Source of the DNA: Sarcophilus harrisii
Taxonomy: Eukaryota > Chordata > Mammalia > Dasyuromorphia > Dasyuridae
DNA length: 64,000 bases
Assembly: GCF_902635505.1 (NCBI RefSeq)
Contig: NC_045430.1
Coordinates: forward strand, 2,172,677 to 2,236,676
Direction: 5' to 3'
The position numbers were made by a program, and so were the translations under genes. Each line of letters begins with the position of its first letter. The first letter of the stretch is position 1. Positions 21,890-41,019 of the stretch are shown in pieces. Below the pieces are notes generated by a model that made no database searches, had not been told where the DNA came from, and was given only the letters and a program-made list of their open reading frames with translations.

Positions 21890-24880
21890 GATATTTGCAA
21901 AGCTCTTTGCATGGGATTACCTTTCTGAGAAGCTTCATGCTGGAGGGTGATTTGGTCCCGCTCCTGGGGAGCTGTCCAAAGGAAGGGCTTGTGTGTTTAT
22001 GTGCCGACATTTGCAGGAGGCAAGATATTAAAAACAAAAACAAAGTTGAAATCTTGCTGGTGGAGAGCCTAGCATGGTGGAACAAATGGGCAGAAGCAAA
22101 AGGCCTTCCATGGGTCAAGTGCAGGCCCTACCTGTTGGGAGCTGTGGCTCTTACTCCTCGCCCCATATTGGGAGGCAGAAGAGACATCTTGTTGGGGTGC
22201 TTCTGACTGTGATCCAAGGTTCCCTTGAGGACCTCCCTCCTGGGACTGTCTGATGGAAAGTCCTCTCAATGAAAGCAGGTGACATTTAGTTTGGCAAGGG
22301 ACGTTGAATTAGAAACATCCATAGGTGTTGGTGATGTGGGGCTGGAGTGCAGGGAGAGAGAGACTGGGCAGGCTGCACAGAACTTGAGATCCCCAGGAGA
22401 GAAGTTAGGGGATCCGGCGTGGACGGCGAGCCCCCAAGAAGTCAGAGACACAAGGAGATAACTAGGGGAGAGCAGGGGTAGATGGACTCTCCTGGCCTCC
22501 CGGCCCAGCAGCTCAGCTCTCCCCCCACTTTGGTTGGGTTTGAAGCCGAGCCACTGCTAGGCATGAGACTGGCACCGGGTATCCTCAGCCCACCCTTAGT
22601 GAGCTCCTGGTCTCTGATCCAAGGACGTCTCTAATAGAGAATTGGGCTCAGGTCTTTGGTGACTGGGCTGTATTCAGTGCCCGAATGGGGAAAACCTAAA
22701 CTTTGTGGGAGGGGGGAAAGGGAGAAGTGCAGGAGACAGGGAGGGAAAGGCAGAGGTAACCACACTCAGGAAAGAGCAGAAGGCACACTGACCAGATGCT
22801 GCAGTTTCCTGGGGAGGAAGGGGGACTGAAGCAGACTGCAGGCAGCTCCAGCCTGGGAGGAGAAGGTGTTCCTCGCTCAGACAGAAGGTAAGCAAAGAGA
22901 GGCAGGCCCTGCTGAGGGACCCCAACAAGGTCCTCAGCCACCCCAATGGCTCTGCTCAGCACCAAGAGGTGGACAGTGCCCAGGATGGGCTCCCTACAGA
23001 ATGCCAGAGGGCTGGGTCCTGGAGGCCAGAAAGCACCTCTGATCCTACCTGGGCTGGTAGGGCCCATCTCTATTTTACCTTGCTTGGCCCCTCTGGGCAA
23101 TGGAACTGCTTGGGGCTCCTGGAGGTAACTGCCAGGGGGAGGCTGGCAATTCTACTCAAGCCTGGATGAGACCATGGGGTGGGGGCTCCTGGCCCAAATT
23201 ATGGGGGTGGGGCTCCTGGCCCAGCCTGGGGGGGGGGAAGGAAGGGAGGGAGTAAAATCTGAAACCAGAACTAAACTGAGGATTTTTTTTGACTCCAGCT
23301 GCCCAGTTGGTGAGTAAATAAAGGGTCCAAAGCAGGAGTGGGGAGATCATTGGCTGGTTAAAAGTTCAAGGAAGCTCTGGCTTAGTTTAGGCACTTGCCT
23401 GTTTCTGGACCAGTTTTTCCACGGATGAGACGACTACATCTGAAGAATGAGGCCCCCGCTTCTGATCAGAGTTGGGGGTGGGGTGAGGAGGCCCCTAGCT
23501 CAGCCTTCCACCCACAAGCCAGCTGAGCCACCTGAGAGCTATTTGAGCCTCAGACTCCAAGCCTGCTCCACGGTAAAGTGGCCTGAGTGGCTCCGAGGGC
23601 CCCAAGGATCTGCAAGTCCTTCCAGAGGTTAGGGTTCAGTTCAGCCTCCTGTCAGCAAAGCTGCGCTCCCGGGGGGGGCACATATGAAGCCTCCTTAGTT
23701 ACTGACCTGCAGGAGCTGGACTGACCAGCCTTATCCCCTCCCTTGGAAGCCCTGATTGCCAGAATTACAGCAGTAACTTTCTGCTCATCTTATGCCGCTC
23801 CCTCCAACTAATTATTCCATTTAGTGGCTTAGGGTTTTGCACCTGCCTATGTTATAATTAGCAAAGAAAACAACTGATGGAAAACATGTTTGGAAATTTC
23901 AATCTGCCCCAAGGGAGGTAGGCAGGTGGGACTGCTCTGGCAGGGCTGGGATTTGGGGGTGCTCCCTTCCTCCCTCCTTTCTTACTTTGTCAAGAAGCCC
24001 TCTAAGGATGCTCTATCAGCAGCAGCTGCCTCATGGGGGAGGTGGCAGACAGAGAGTCCCCAGCTTTGAGTCTTTGGGCACAATGTCCAAATCTCAGGAG
24101 GATTTTGGGGAGCATTAGAAGGGCGAGATTTCACTGGCTTCTCCTCTTCGGAACAAAGGGACATTCCCCTATTCCTTTATCTAGACTCCTTTGGCCATCG
24201 ATGTCTCCGGGGACCCGGACAAGCACCCTGAGCTTGGGGCACAGGGCAGCCAAGGCCAGGGGTTCTTTATCAATCAGGCTGCTTTGGGACCCCTGGCCTC
24301 TGGGGAGAGGTTTGGGGGTACATAAGACCACCTCTTTATTCCATTAACCTGCAACTCAAAGCTAGCGTTTCTCTCAATTAAAAAAAAAAAGATTTTAAAA
24401 GTCTCAGAAGATTTCCATGGGTTGTACCATGTGTGCCAAAGGGAGCACACAGCACAGGAGAGAGGAAATCCCCAAGTTAGCGAAAAAGTCAGTGAACCCA
24501 ACGGAGTAAAGACCTGCCAAGGCCTTGCTGGCACATCAGACAGATCCTCCAGAATCAGGGAGAAGCCACGCCCGCCACCCCCACTGAGAGGGTCTCAGGA
24601 AGGGGACCACTGGAGGCCCCAGTCTCCATCCCAGAGAGGCCGTGATTCAGCCCTGCTCCCCTTCATAAGCATGGCTAGGTGGGCTTTGAATGTGTCCACC
24701 ATGGAGTGGTACAGCCTATCAGTTGTACATCAAAACCACAATATCCATCCTCTTCTGCAGGGCTCTGGCCAGGCCACTGAAAGAAGGGTGATTTACCTGG
24801 TCCCAGACATTAGGCATCCATCTCTGAAAATGGAGGGCCTCCTCTTCTACTAGCACCAAGATTGCCTTACATATTTCATT
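21890..24880. other. Unassigned intergenic sequence
   Basis: About 3 kb of moderately GC-rich DNA. Short open frames are present on both strands, but none has a recognisable domain, codon bias or splice layout. No repeat family was recognised with confidence. Confidence 0.4.
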
Positions 24881-25075
24881 TTATTCTCAAAAAACACAAC
24901 CTTATGCAGTATGCGTGATTATTATTCCCGTTTTACAGATGAGCAAATGGAGGCAATCAGAAGTAAAGTTACTTTCCCAGACTCATACAGCTAGTAAATG
25001 TCTGAGGCAGAAATGGAACTTGGGTTTTCCTGGCTCCCTATTCAGCTTCCTAGTTATAGGGTAATTGCCTACGAT
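24880..25075 (-). repeat. MIR SINE
   Basis: The minus strand carries the MIR core; the plus strand shows TTACAGATGAGCAAATGGAG and CATACAGCTAGTAAATGTCT. Confidence 0.75.
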
Positions 25076-25331
25076 CCCAGAAAGGATGAATCCCCTAAGG
25101 AGGAATTTTCCTGGACTAGTAGCAAACTCCAGGATTTTCCTCCTGGTGGAAGGGCCCCACTCAGGGTAATGTCATAAGCCTGGATAGTTGTGTAATTGCC
25201 TCATACACAGCAGGTGCTTAATGTTTGTTGTACTGAACACAAGCTTCTAAACTCTACAGGATTACAGGCAGGGGAATGCATTCCCAGGTATCTCCTTCGT
25301 GAGGATACCCCCAGAGTTTGTCCTGGACTCA

Positions 25332-25333
<2 letters not shown>

Positions 25334-25402
<69 letters not shown>

Positions 25403-25441
25403 CTCTCTCTCTGTATCTCTTTCTCTCTCTCTCTGTATCTC
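25334..25441. repeat. (CT)n microsatellite with GTAT interruptions
   Basis: About 65 bp of pure CT followed by CT runs broken by GTAT. It produces long open frames of alternating Leu-Ser or Arg-Glu on both strands, which are not genes. Confidence 0.97.
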
Positions 25442-25449
25442 ATCATCTC

Positions 25450-26335
25450 CGCAGATAATTCTCAGATTCATTTACCCAGTTCTAACCTCCTCACCTGCAG
25501 CCTCCAATCACCAGTTACCTTTAAGCCATGTCAAACTGGGCATCTCAAACTCAACAGGGCTCAATCTAATCTCTTTACCTTTGCCCTCCCCTTTCCCCAG
25601 CTTTCTCATCACTGTGGCAGGCGCCAGCATCCTTGGAATGCCATCATCCCAGACTGATTCCACTTATCCAATCTGTGTCATTGTGTCACTTCCACGTCAC
25701 ATTTCACCTATTCTCCTGCATAGTCTTTTCTCTCCATTGACATAGCTCTCATGTTTCACCTGGTTTACTATCCTAGATTTCTTGATGATCTCCCTGCCTG
25801 TGTCTTCCCAACATCAATACCCTGGCCACTTAGGTGCCAAAGGGATTTTCCTAAAGTTCAGATGTGACCATATCAGATCATTTCCCTCCTATTCAATAAA
25901 CCTTAATTGCTCCTGATTATCTCTAGGATCAAATATAAAATCCTCTGTTTTTGTTTTTGTTTTTTTTAAGTCTCACAATCTGCCTTTTCCCTACATTTCC
26001 AGTCTCTTTACAAGCTCTACAATTCAGGTGTATGCTTATAATACTTCACCTCCTGACTCTAGATGCTCTCTGTGCTGGGAACACTATGTTGTCCCCTCCC
26101 CAGTTCTTAGTTTCCCAGGCTTCCTTCCAGAAACTCTTTAACTCCCACCTTCTGCAAGTCATTTCTGGTGCCTTTGCTCTGAGATTTGCTTTTAGTTACA
26201 CTGTATATTTCTCATATGTGAAATAGGATTCAGGTTACATGTCACCTTCACTAAAACATGAACGAAGACAGTTTTTGTTCTTTTTTGCACCCCTGGCACA
26301 TTGTAAGCACTTAAGAATAATAAATGCGCTGACCA
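25450..26335 (+). mobile_element. L2 LINE 3' region
   Basis: Long L2-like sequence on the plus strand: GATGTGACCATATCAGATCA, ATCTCTAGGATCAAATATAA and the terminal GCACCCCTGGCACATTGTAA GCACTTAAG-type tail before ATAATAAATGC. Confidence 0.65.
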
Positions 26336-26339
26336 ACTG

Positions 26340-29300
26340 GTAATTCCAGTGCATTTAATCCTTTGAACCAACAAGAGGGTGTTAGGGAAGAGATTGGCTG
26401 ATAAGTTACAGCACATAGACTAAGCCCCCATGAAGTCCCTATCTTTCCAACCACTTCTGCTGGGGAAATCATTTTGGTAGTTTCCTTCTGTAAGGAAAGA
26501 AAACCCCCAGTTCTCTAAAGCTAGGTACTGGTTCCTCCACATCACAGCCAATCAGTAGCACTTGAGGATGTTGCTGGAGAATGGAAGCTGCTGATGCTGC
26601 ACTTTGCTAAGGACCTCATACTGTGGAAGCCTATCCATTCTTTCTGTAACTCACAATCATCCACAAGAAACCTTTGTTTCCTCAGTCGTTGAAACAAGCA
26701 AAATGAACTGACTTTTGGCTTGGGATGAGATTCTAATATTCTGTAGATCTGGAGAGAACTGGATGGGGAGGGCTTCTCCCTGGTGCCCACTGTTGCTCAC
26801 CAGTTCCCATGGGAGTATCTTCTCTCAGCAAAGCAAGGATGATGTTAACATTTGGAAACTCACAAGTTTCCTACCAGAAAAAGACAAGGTGGTATGTTCT
26901 TAAAGCAGCAGGCCATTTATTACAGCACATTTTTACTCTCACAAAGGAGATTTTGATGTGTCCAAGGGTGGGGACAACAAGGAAAAAGCACAACCAAAGC
27001 AGCATGCTAACACCTCCACTTGGGTGGCAGGATGGGATGTGAGGAGGGCAGCTCAATGACAGAAGACTTTCTCCAGTGGGAACAGGTCCTTTCTGGATGC
27101 ATCTGTGAGAAGCCAAAGTACCTCTTTTCCCCTACTCTAAGGTACTAATGAGTCCATTCCTTTTGTCCATGGAGCTGCCTATGCTGCTCTCCCACATCCT
27201 AGAAGCTGGCTCCTGAGCCCCTTCAGTTATGACCTTCGGATGGGTGTCGTGGAAAGAGGGCTAGGTTTGATGTCAGATACTCTGCCGTTTAAAGTGTGTC
27301 CTTGGGGAGGTACCTAACCCCCAAGATTTAGGTTTCCTTCTCTGCATATGCAGGTGGTGGGTTCTTTACATGATTCTTTGCCATTGGGATGTCTTTCTCA
27401 CCTGGCCAAGGGCCTGGTAACTATCGATGTTTCCATGGGTCTGGTACAAAGGATCTCCAGCTATGGACCTTCATGTGTCCTCCCCACTGAAGGGCAGAGG
27501 AGAAGGGAAGGGAATAAGCATCTCTCCAGTAGCTCCTCCGAGCCAGGCATGTCAGCATGCTATGCCAAGCGCTGCACAAATATTACCTTATTTGATCCCC
27601 ACCATCACCTCCAGGAAAAAGGTGCTCTTATTATGTCAGTTTAACAGTTGAGCAAACATGCTAAGGGACTTGTTCAGGGTCACATATCTCACGAGCGTCT
27701 GAGCCTGGATTTAAGTTCAGGTGCTCCTGACAGTGTCAGGGGCTGCCCTGAAGCACACTGCAGATCTGCAGGAGGCAGGTGAGAACAGGGCAGCTGGGAC
27801 CCACCCAGGTGGTCAGTGCAGGGCTGACATTTGGGGAAAAGGGTATATGAATGCAAGGGGATGTTGTATTGTGCTCTAAGAAACTAAAATTACGTGGAAT
27901 GCAGAAACATAAGAATAACTTATGAACGGACTAAGAGTAAAGAAGCAGAACCAGGAGAAAAAAGCATAGAGTGATGATAACAGTAGAAATTTTAAAAAGG
28001 TTAACTCTGAGAAATCACAACCAAGCCCTTCCCTTTCGGTAGAAAGGCACGGAATGTCTCTGTAGAAAAACATATGTGTCTGTGTATATAAATACGTAAA
28101 ACATTTTGTTTGAACTATCATTGGTCTCATGCTTTTGTTGTTTCAAGAAGAGCTCAACTGGGGTTTGGAAATGACTGAAGTAGGAGAACAAAAGACATTC
28201 ATAAAGCCAATCAGTCAGACATGCAAGTTATTTTCACCACCCTTGAGTCCTCAATGAATTCAGATATACTGTCTCTCAATTCCCCGAGGTCTACAGGCCT
28301 ACTCCTCCAGTCCGGGTGTCCCACAACTCAACCTCCTTTCCCAAAGGCTTGCTCTCCCTAGAGAGTATCCCATGCCAGAAAGATGATCTTCCCTGAGAAG
28401 ATGCTCTCCACTAAACATTCCCTGGTATTTTGGTGGGTGTCCATAGTTCCAAAGTTTGAGAAACTTCCAGAGCACAGGTAAGGGCTGCTGGTTCTGTCCT
28501 TGTCACCCAAAGTTGCTTCAGTCAGGGCTAGAGAAACCTTAGACTTAGGTGATTTGAGCAGCCTGAGCCTGAAACCCAGCAACGCCCTCCTCTCCTGGGA
28601 GCTGGAAAGAACCCTCCCTTTCAGTGTGGCCTCCCCAGGAAGTCCCTATGCTCTTAAACTGTCTTTTGATCATTTCACTTGTTTCTGTCACACTCCTAAC
28701 TCTCCTGTTTACAGTCTCTAGGGCATTGTCCCTGGAGGGCCCTAAGGAAAGCACAATCCTTCTCCACTATTTGATCCTCAAGCTGCCCTTTTATGTAGGT
28801 GATACTGTGATTTGAAGCAACTCCAAAGACCTCCCTTAAAAGTCTAAAATCTGTGATAGAACCTAGGACATTTCCAATGGCAGATTCCTTCAGCTTAATT
28901 AACTCACACTGCCTGGAGGGATAGAAGAGATGTCTGTTTCATAGTTACCCTAATTAGGAATGCAAATTAACCATGCTGATACATCTAAGATGCTGGGAAG
29001 AAATGTGATGGGGAGATCAAGATGCAATTTGAAAGTCTAGGGCAGGGAAGGGATGAGAATAAGGACACCCAAAACTTTGGGATGGAGAATACCCTGGGGA
29101 GCCCAGAATGACAGTTTCTGTCTCATTTGGTTTCTACTCCACATTGTTAAATAACTGCCAGATCCTTCATTTCCATGGAGAGGTGCACAAACACCACTCA
29201 CTATTGAGTTTCTGTACTTCTGGAACAACTTCCCATCACCTTTTCTCTATATATCTCCAAATTATAAGATCCATATTCACCCACCCCCCATCTTTTTTTA

Positions 29301-29840
29301 GATTCCAAAGAACAAGCTATCAATCAGGTTTCATGACGATGGCCATTGAGAACTGTTAGATGTACATCAATAAAAATGATGTGAATTGGTGCTCACAATT
29401 AACAGAGCTGCCTATAAATATATCTCAGTAGAAATTCAGGTTATTAGCATCTTTATATTTCCTGTGTTATCTTACTAAAATGTTTTAAGGAACAGATTCC
29501 TTTTTTTTCTATTCTAGAAAGCTAAGAGGCCAAGAGCTGCTAGGTCTCACACCTTGAACCTCTTACTTGGATCTATACAAATGTACTGTGGCCAGGTGTG
29601 TTGTAGGGAAGAGGCAAATGTCTAGGGAAACCTTTTTTTCTCTCAATTCCCCAATGAAAAACTAATTATCATAATTCTCAGATACATCCGTTAACAAATC
29701 TTAAGCTTCCCGGTATTTATAACAAGAGTTCATCCCTTTTTATGAAGTCTCTGATACCTGCACTAATCCACAAGGTCTTTTCACATACATATTATTTGTA
29801 TTATTTTTCTGTCAAGCATGAATTTTCTGATCCCAAATAA
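26340..29840. other. Intergenic stretch with MIR and weak L1-like remnants
   Basis: 27540-27735 is a reverse-strand MIR (AGTTTAACAGTTGAGCAAAC). 27868-28120 resembles a worn plus-strand L1 3' piece (AAGAAGCAGAACCAGGAG). The rest is unassigned. 29640-29878, just past the gene 2 stop, may hold one or two decayed fingers on the minus strand. No host gene is recognised. Confidence 0.4.
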
Positions 29841-29878
29841 TTTTTCAATTGGGGGAAGTTTGTCCCAAAATCACTGAA

Positions 29879-35770
<5,892 letters not shown>

Positions 35771-35773
35771 TTG

Positions 35774-35940
35774 AGGAGCAGCTAGGTGGTCCGGTGGATA
35801 GAGTACCAGCCCTGAAGTCAGGAGGACCCGAGTTCAAATCTGGCCTCATACATGAAACACTTCTTAGCTATAGAACCTGGGCAAGTCACTTAACCCCAAC
35901 TACCTTGGCAAAATAAATAAATAAATAAATGAAGACTTGT
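35774..35940 (+). repeat. Marsupial tRNA-derived SINE
   Basis: GCAGCTAGGTGGTCCGGTGG, GAGTTCAAATCTGGCCTCA, GGGCAAGTCACTTAACCCC and a (AAAT)n tail. Confidence 0.95.
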
Positions 35941-36554
35941 TGACATTAGTTTCCTGGATAAGGTCCATGAGTCAGCCTAATAATGTACTGAGAAAAAGCT
36001 GACAATAAAGAGTGCTCTTTGACCAGATCCCAGAGTGCTGAGCGGAGGGAGGGGAGAAGTGATCTGAGAGTCCCAAGGAAAGGAGAAGCTGTGGAATGAC
36101 TGCTGGGGAAATGTAATAGGACTACTTGGCAGGCAGCTAAGGCAGGCTCCTCAGCGGGACTGGCTTTCTCCAACACAAAGTGAGAGGCCTGGAGTTTGGG
36201 AGGGCTTGGGACAAGGGATTCTGGAGCATAGGAAGTGAGCTGGCCACTTGGGCAACTGAGCCTAATGAGCAGTCACGGTGAGGATGGCTGAGCTGCTCCT
36301 GGCTCCTGTGGGCCTGGACCACGTGAGCCTGCACAAGACCGGCCCGAGGTTCAACTCACAGCCAATCCTAGACCTGACGTTGCAAACAGAAACTCCCGTG
36401 GCATCTTTCAGTCGACCACGCTCTTTGGAAGCAGTCTCCTGCCAGTTTCTGCCCATGCCAGTGTACCCCCCACAGCTGTCAAAAACATTGTCTACCCTAT
36501 TCAATATATATAAACTGCATCTTGACATTTAAAGCCCACTAGGGCTAACGCCTG

Positions 36555-36735
36555 CGGCGGAGCAGAGCATCAGACATAGTCAGGAAGACTCGTATTCACA
36601 AGCTTAAATCCAGCCTTAGACACTTATTTGCTAGACGATGGCAGCAGGCAAACTACTTAACGCTGCTTGTCTCTGTTTCCTTATCTGTAAAATGAGCTGG
36701 AGAAGGAAATGGCGATCCCCTCAGCATTTCTGCCA
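36555..36735 (+). repeat. Second marsupial SINE type
   Basis: GAGCAGAGCATCAGACATAG, then CTGTTTCCTTATCTGTAAAA and TGAGCTGGAGAAGGAAATGG, an ending shared by a distinct SINE family. It lies in the gene 2 intron. Confidence 0.65.
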
Positions 36736-37718
36736 AGGAAATTCCCTACGATGTCACAGAGACAGGGGTCCATCCTCCCTTTTCCACATATAAGGTCCAG
36801 AAAAGACCCTTCCTGGATCCTCTAGCTCCCCTCTCTGACTCATTTTTGCATGTGGTGTCTCCTCTACGTGAAGGCTTGGAGGGCTTTTCTTTTATTTTGT
36901 GGCCCCAACACTGAGACTGACAGAGGAGGCGCTTGATCAATGCTCACTGATGACAGATGGGCTTTTCTGGGGCCCAGAGAACAGTTTCAGAATTCTGGAC
37001 CAAGGAAACCTCCCACTTGAGATGGGAAGGGAAGATCTTGGGCAGGTCCCTTCTGGTGGGCCTTCTGATCGGTGTACGTGGAAATCCCCAAGTCCCCAAG
37101 GCAAGGAGATGAGAGGAGTGAGTCCTGAGAGAATGCCCACAAGGTGAGGAGGAGGAGCAAACCAAAGAGGAAGAAAGCTGGCTGGTGGGCACCTGGGAGT
37201 CGTCTGTAGAGCAAAAAGGGGTCTGAGGTGTGAGGGCTGGGCAGGTGGGCCTGGGGACAATAGCCCTTCTGGGGAGAGTTCAGATGGGCAAGGCAGGCGC
37301 AGGCAAGATGGAGGGAGCAGAATAGGGAAGGAGACCCTGGAAAAGGGGATGTTGTGTAGTCAAGGGGATTATAAGCTGAAGAAAGTCCAGAGCCTGACTG
37401 GGAATAAAGGTTACTGGGAAGTTTGGGGTTTGCTTTAAAAACAGAGGCTTCTGTGTATCTATGAATCATCTGGAAAATGACTGGAAAAGGACACAGATAA
37501 GGAAGCTAGTGAAGGAGGATGTCTGGCCAAGGGAGGGATGGCAGCTCCCCACAGTCTCCACAGAGTTCAGGTTAAAAGCAGCATGACCATGGATGTTGCC
37601 CAGAGATGCGCAGAAGGGAAGGGAGATTGTAGAAGCGACTGTGGGGGGTTCTGCTGCCCGCACAGGGCCCCCCATCCCTCAGGGCCAACAGCACCCCATG
37701 TCTGGGAGCATCTCTCAC

Positions 37719-37814
37719 CTGGACGGGGGCTTCCGGGCTCTCCCTCCAACAGCATCCATGGGTCTCCCCAACCTTCCAGTTGTGAGATCAGCTCTGGCTT
37801 GGAGACGAGAAGCC
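37719..37814 (-). CDS. KRAB-ZNF gene 2: KRAB-B exon (96 bp)
   Basis: The exon lies between a CCTTCAATCAG acceptor and a GTGAGAGA donor. It encodes a KRAB-B box with GLLVSKPELISQLEGW and PWMLLEGE, matching the family pattern. Entry and exit are both phase 1. The same exon in gene 3 differs at only a few residues. Confidence 0.95.
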
Positions 37815-38078
37815 CTGATTGAAGGGAGAGAAATGGGAGCCCCCCTGGAGTCCATGCCAGCTCCCCCCCTTCAGGGAGAGACTGGCACTGTACTAGGGCC
37901 TCTGCTGGGCATTCTGTCCTGGGGGAGTCAGGCTGGGGCCACACACACTGGGGGAGCTCACTGATCATGGGGACTCGGGGCTGCCCACAGAAGACGCCCA
38001 TTTCTGGGGGCAAAGCCCGCCTGGCTACAGGGGCCCAATCTCATGAATGGCAAGGTCAGGCCTGGGGCCAGGCCCTCA

Positions 38079-38363
<285 letters not shown>

Positions 38364-38769
38364 TCAGTTCCCAGTGTCCCCCACATGACAAGTGTGATCA
38401 AAGCCACAGAAACGCCGACCTCCACAAGTGTGCTGGGATGTGCCCCCTAGGAGGCAGGTCAGGCCCCAAGGGCCTCTCACCAGAAACCAAACCAAAGGAG
38501 GTTTCCTTAGAAAAGCACAGAAAGGCCACAGGAGAAGGAATGGCCCGGCAGAGGGTGGGGACTCCAGTGGCCTTCCCATGTCCACCACTACTGACCCCTC
38601 CCCGGCACCCCGCCCCCCAGGCCTCCAGGAAGTCCCTCCCTTACCTGAGTCTTTCCCTCCCCTCCCCCCGAGACAACCAAGTTTTCTTATCCCTTTAGGA
38701 AAGGATGGCAGGACGACCTGGGCTTCATCCCAGGGGACACTGAGCCTGTCAGTCTCTAAATATGACTTC

Positions 38770-40640
38770 CACACAGATAACGTTCAGCAGCCCTGATACA
38801 AAATTGTCTCCGCTGGAACCACTCTGGTTTGTCCCGTTTGGAGGCTACAGAAGGAGCAAGCTAAGTTGCCAAGACGAGGCTCTAAAGTCAATGTCAGGAA
38901 AAGCTTCTTTGCAATGAAGCTTGCCCAAGGGGGAAAAGGGTGACCTTGTGAGAAGCCCTTGGCTTAGTTCTCCCCAAGGTCACTCGTGGTTCTGGCTCCT
39001 TCCCAACTGCCCACAAACAGGCTCAGCTCCTCCCAGCCTCCCTTAAATCCCTTCCCACTAGGTCTGACAAGTGGCGTTGTCTGGGCCAGGGCAGGACCGG
39101 TGCTCGGAGGGACTCTCTTCTCTGAGAATCGCATCATCTCCAGAAAGATGGCTCCCTCCCCAGATGCTGATAGGAAGTCCCAGCTCTCCTCCCAAGCTTC
39201 AGCCCCACAATCACCGGCCATCTTATGACCACTTTATATTGGACTCAAGATGTCCAAACAGACTCATTCTCCTCTTCCCAGATGCCTCTGTTCCTGCTAG
39301 AGGTACCACCAGCCTCCCCCAGCCCAGGCTAGCAGCTCATCATCAGCTTACTCCATCACCACCTTGTCCCTTCCACCTTCCCCTCTTTTGCTCTTGCCCA
39401 CTTCTTTCCAGGCAGACTCTCGGCCCCTCTCCCAGAGGCCATTCCTAGAGCCTTTGGGATGGTCTCCTTCCCTCAGGTCTCCCGTGGGCCTCCAGGGATT
39501 TTCCCCAAAGGTGGATCTGACCACGTTGCTAGGGCTGCATGGGAGAGCCCTTCTGAGCCTGGGCCCACAATCCAGAAAGGCATGAAGCCCACAGAACTGC
39601 TTCTGGCAAGGCTTGCTGTTCCCTTGTCCAGGGGGGACAAGGAGAGGAAAGAAATGCCTTTGAATGGATGCACATACCCATATACAAAGGGTGTGCGCAA
39701 AGGGCACTTGGTGTGTTGTTGCATGTTGTCTCCCCATTGTGCACACGAGCTCTTGGCAGGCAGCCATGTTTTTGCCTTCCTTTGTCCCCCTAGAACTCAC
39801 TTGACACAGTGCCTGGCACACAGGAAGGGACTTGATACATCCCTGTTAACCGCCTCACTGGCTGCCATATTTGTCCTCATGACACGAACCTCCACCAAAG
39901 CTGGCCGTGTACCTCTGTGTACTAAATACCATAAAATATGTGAGGATCAATGTATGACAAGACTCATCAAAGACTTAATGATATAACTACAAAACACTTC
40001 TTAGCGAAGAAAAAGACCTGACCAGATGGAGCAATCATTTGGCTGGGCCGAGGCAACAGATGCAAAGGCCATTACCTGCATTTACAGATTTGGGGGAATA
40101 CCAAACAACTCAAGCTTATCCATCACACAGAAGCACATTTTATGAGCCCTGCCTTTGATGAAATAATACAATTCATCTAGAAGAAGGAAGACACGATCAA
40201 GAAACTCCAAAGAAATCATGAAAATGAATAATAAAAAATAATAGACATGAAGGGAATTAAGAAAGACCAGATTTCATACCATTCTACAAAACAGTAACTA
40301 CTAAAAGACTTTCTGGTCCTCTAAGTTAAAGCAGGATAATGCAAAAATCAAGAATGAGTCAAAATATGGCAAAGAAAAAAAACTCAGGACTCAAAAGAGT
40401 AATTTGGTTATTGTGACGTTAAAATGATTACATACAAGCTTGTGATTCCTGAGACAGTGCTCTTCTCGATTTCTCTCTGAATAATGAAATGTTCTTGGGT
40501 GCCAATAAATCTCAAACTCATAACAATAATAACATTAATGAGAAGCTCCTAGAAGTGCACCCTAAGGGACCATGCATGGTCCCTGCCCTCATGGAGCTTG
40601 CTGACAATGACACATGGCTGCCATTATTACCAATCGTTTC
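38770..40640 (+). other. Gene 2 intron between start exons and KRAB-A, with LINE fragments
   Basis: 39740-39835 resembles an L2 tail. About 39880-40480 resembles worn LINE ORF2 sequence on the plus strand (AKAITCIYRFGGIPNN-like in one frame). This insertion load explains why the intron is 2.5 kb here and 1.3 kb in gene 3. Confidence 0.45.
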
Positions 40641-40795
40641 TTATTGACCCCTATTAATGGTCAAACACGTCACCACTCTGTGCTTTGGTTTCCCTGTCAG
40701 AGACAGAACAAGGCTGATCCCCAAGCACCCTCCCAGCTGCAGCATGTGTGGAGTTGGGGCAGGGGACCCACACCCCACAGGGAATAGCCACTCAC

Positions 40796-40878
40796 CAGGG
40801 AGCTGGGGGCCACCAGGAGCCCAGGGGTCGTTCCCTCTTCATGCTGATCTCTGCTCATGTCTCGGGGGACAGCAGAGT
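40796..40878 (-). CDS. KRAB-ZNF gene 2: second coding exon
   Basis: An 83-base exon between CTTCTCCCCCAG and GTGAGTGG. With the last base of the previous exon it encodes 28 residues (DSAVPRDMSRDQHEEGTTPG and on) joining in frame to the KRAB-A exon. It holds an internal in-frame ATG at 40856-40858 that could act as a second start. The equivalent gene 3 codon is GTA, so the upstream ATG is the shared start. Confidence 0.88.
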
Positions 40879-40984
40879 CTGGGGGAGAAGAAGAGGCTGA
40901 GGAGCAAAAGCCCCATCCCCTCAGGTCCCCGCTGCCCAGACCCTTCCCTCCCTGCCCCTCACCCTGCAGCCCTGTCATGCTCAC

Positions 40985-41009
40985 CTTGGGTCTCTGTCCC
41001 ACTCTCCAT
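40985..41009 (-). CDS. KRAB-ZNF gene 2: first coding exon
   Basis: ATG at 41009 sits in a strong context (ACC before, G after) and encodes MESGTETQ plus the first base of Gly/Asp, ending at a GTGAGC donor. Joining to the 83-base exon keeps the frame, and the whole gene then sums to an exact multiple of three. The exon's 5' end and transcription start are not fixed; it lies inside the CpG-rich promoter block. Confidence 0.82.
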
Positions 41010-41019
41010 GGTCACCTCC

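Noticed and set aside
22674-23100. Pro/Leu/Ser-rich minus-strand frames of 90 and 134 codons
   Set aside because: No domain, no signal peptide context, no splice layout; likely chance in GC-rich DNA.
25196-25745. Long frames rich in Leu-Ser or Arg-Glu
   Set aside because: Produced by the (CT)n microsatellite.
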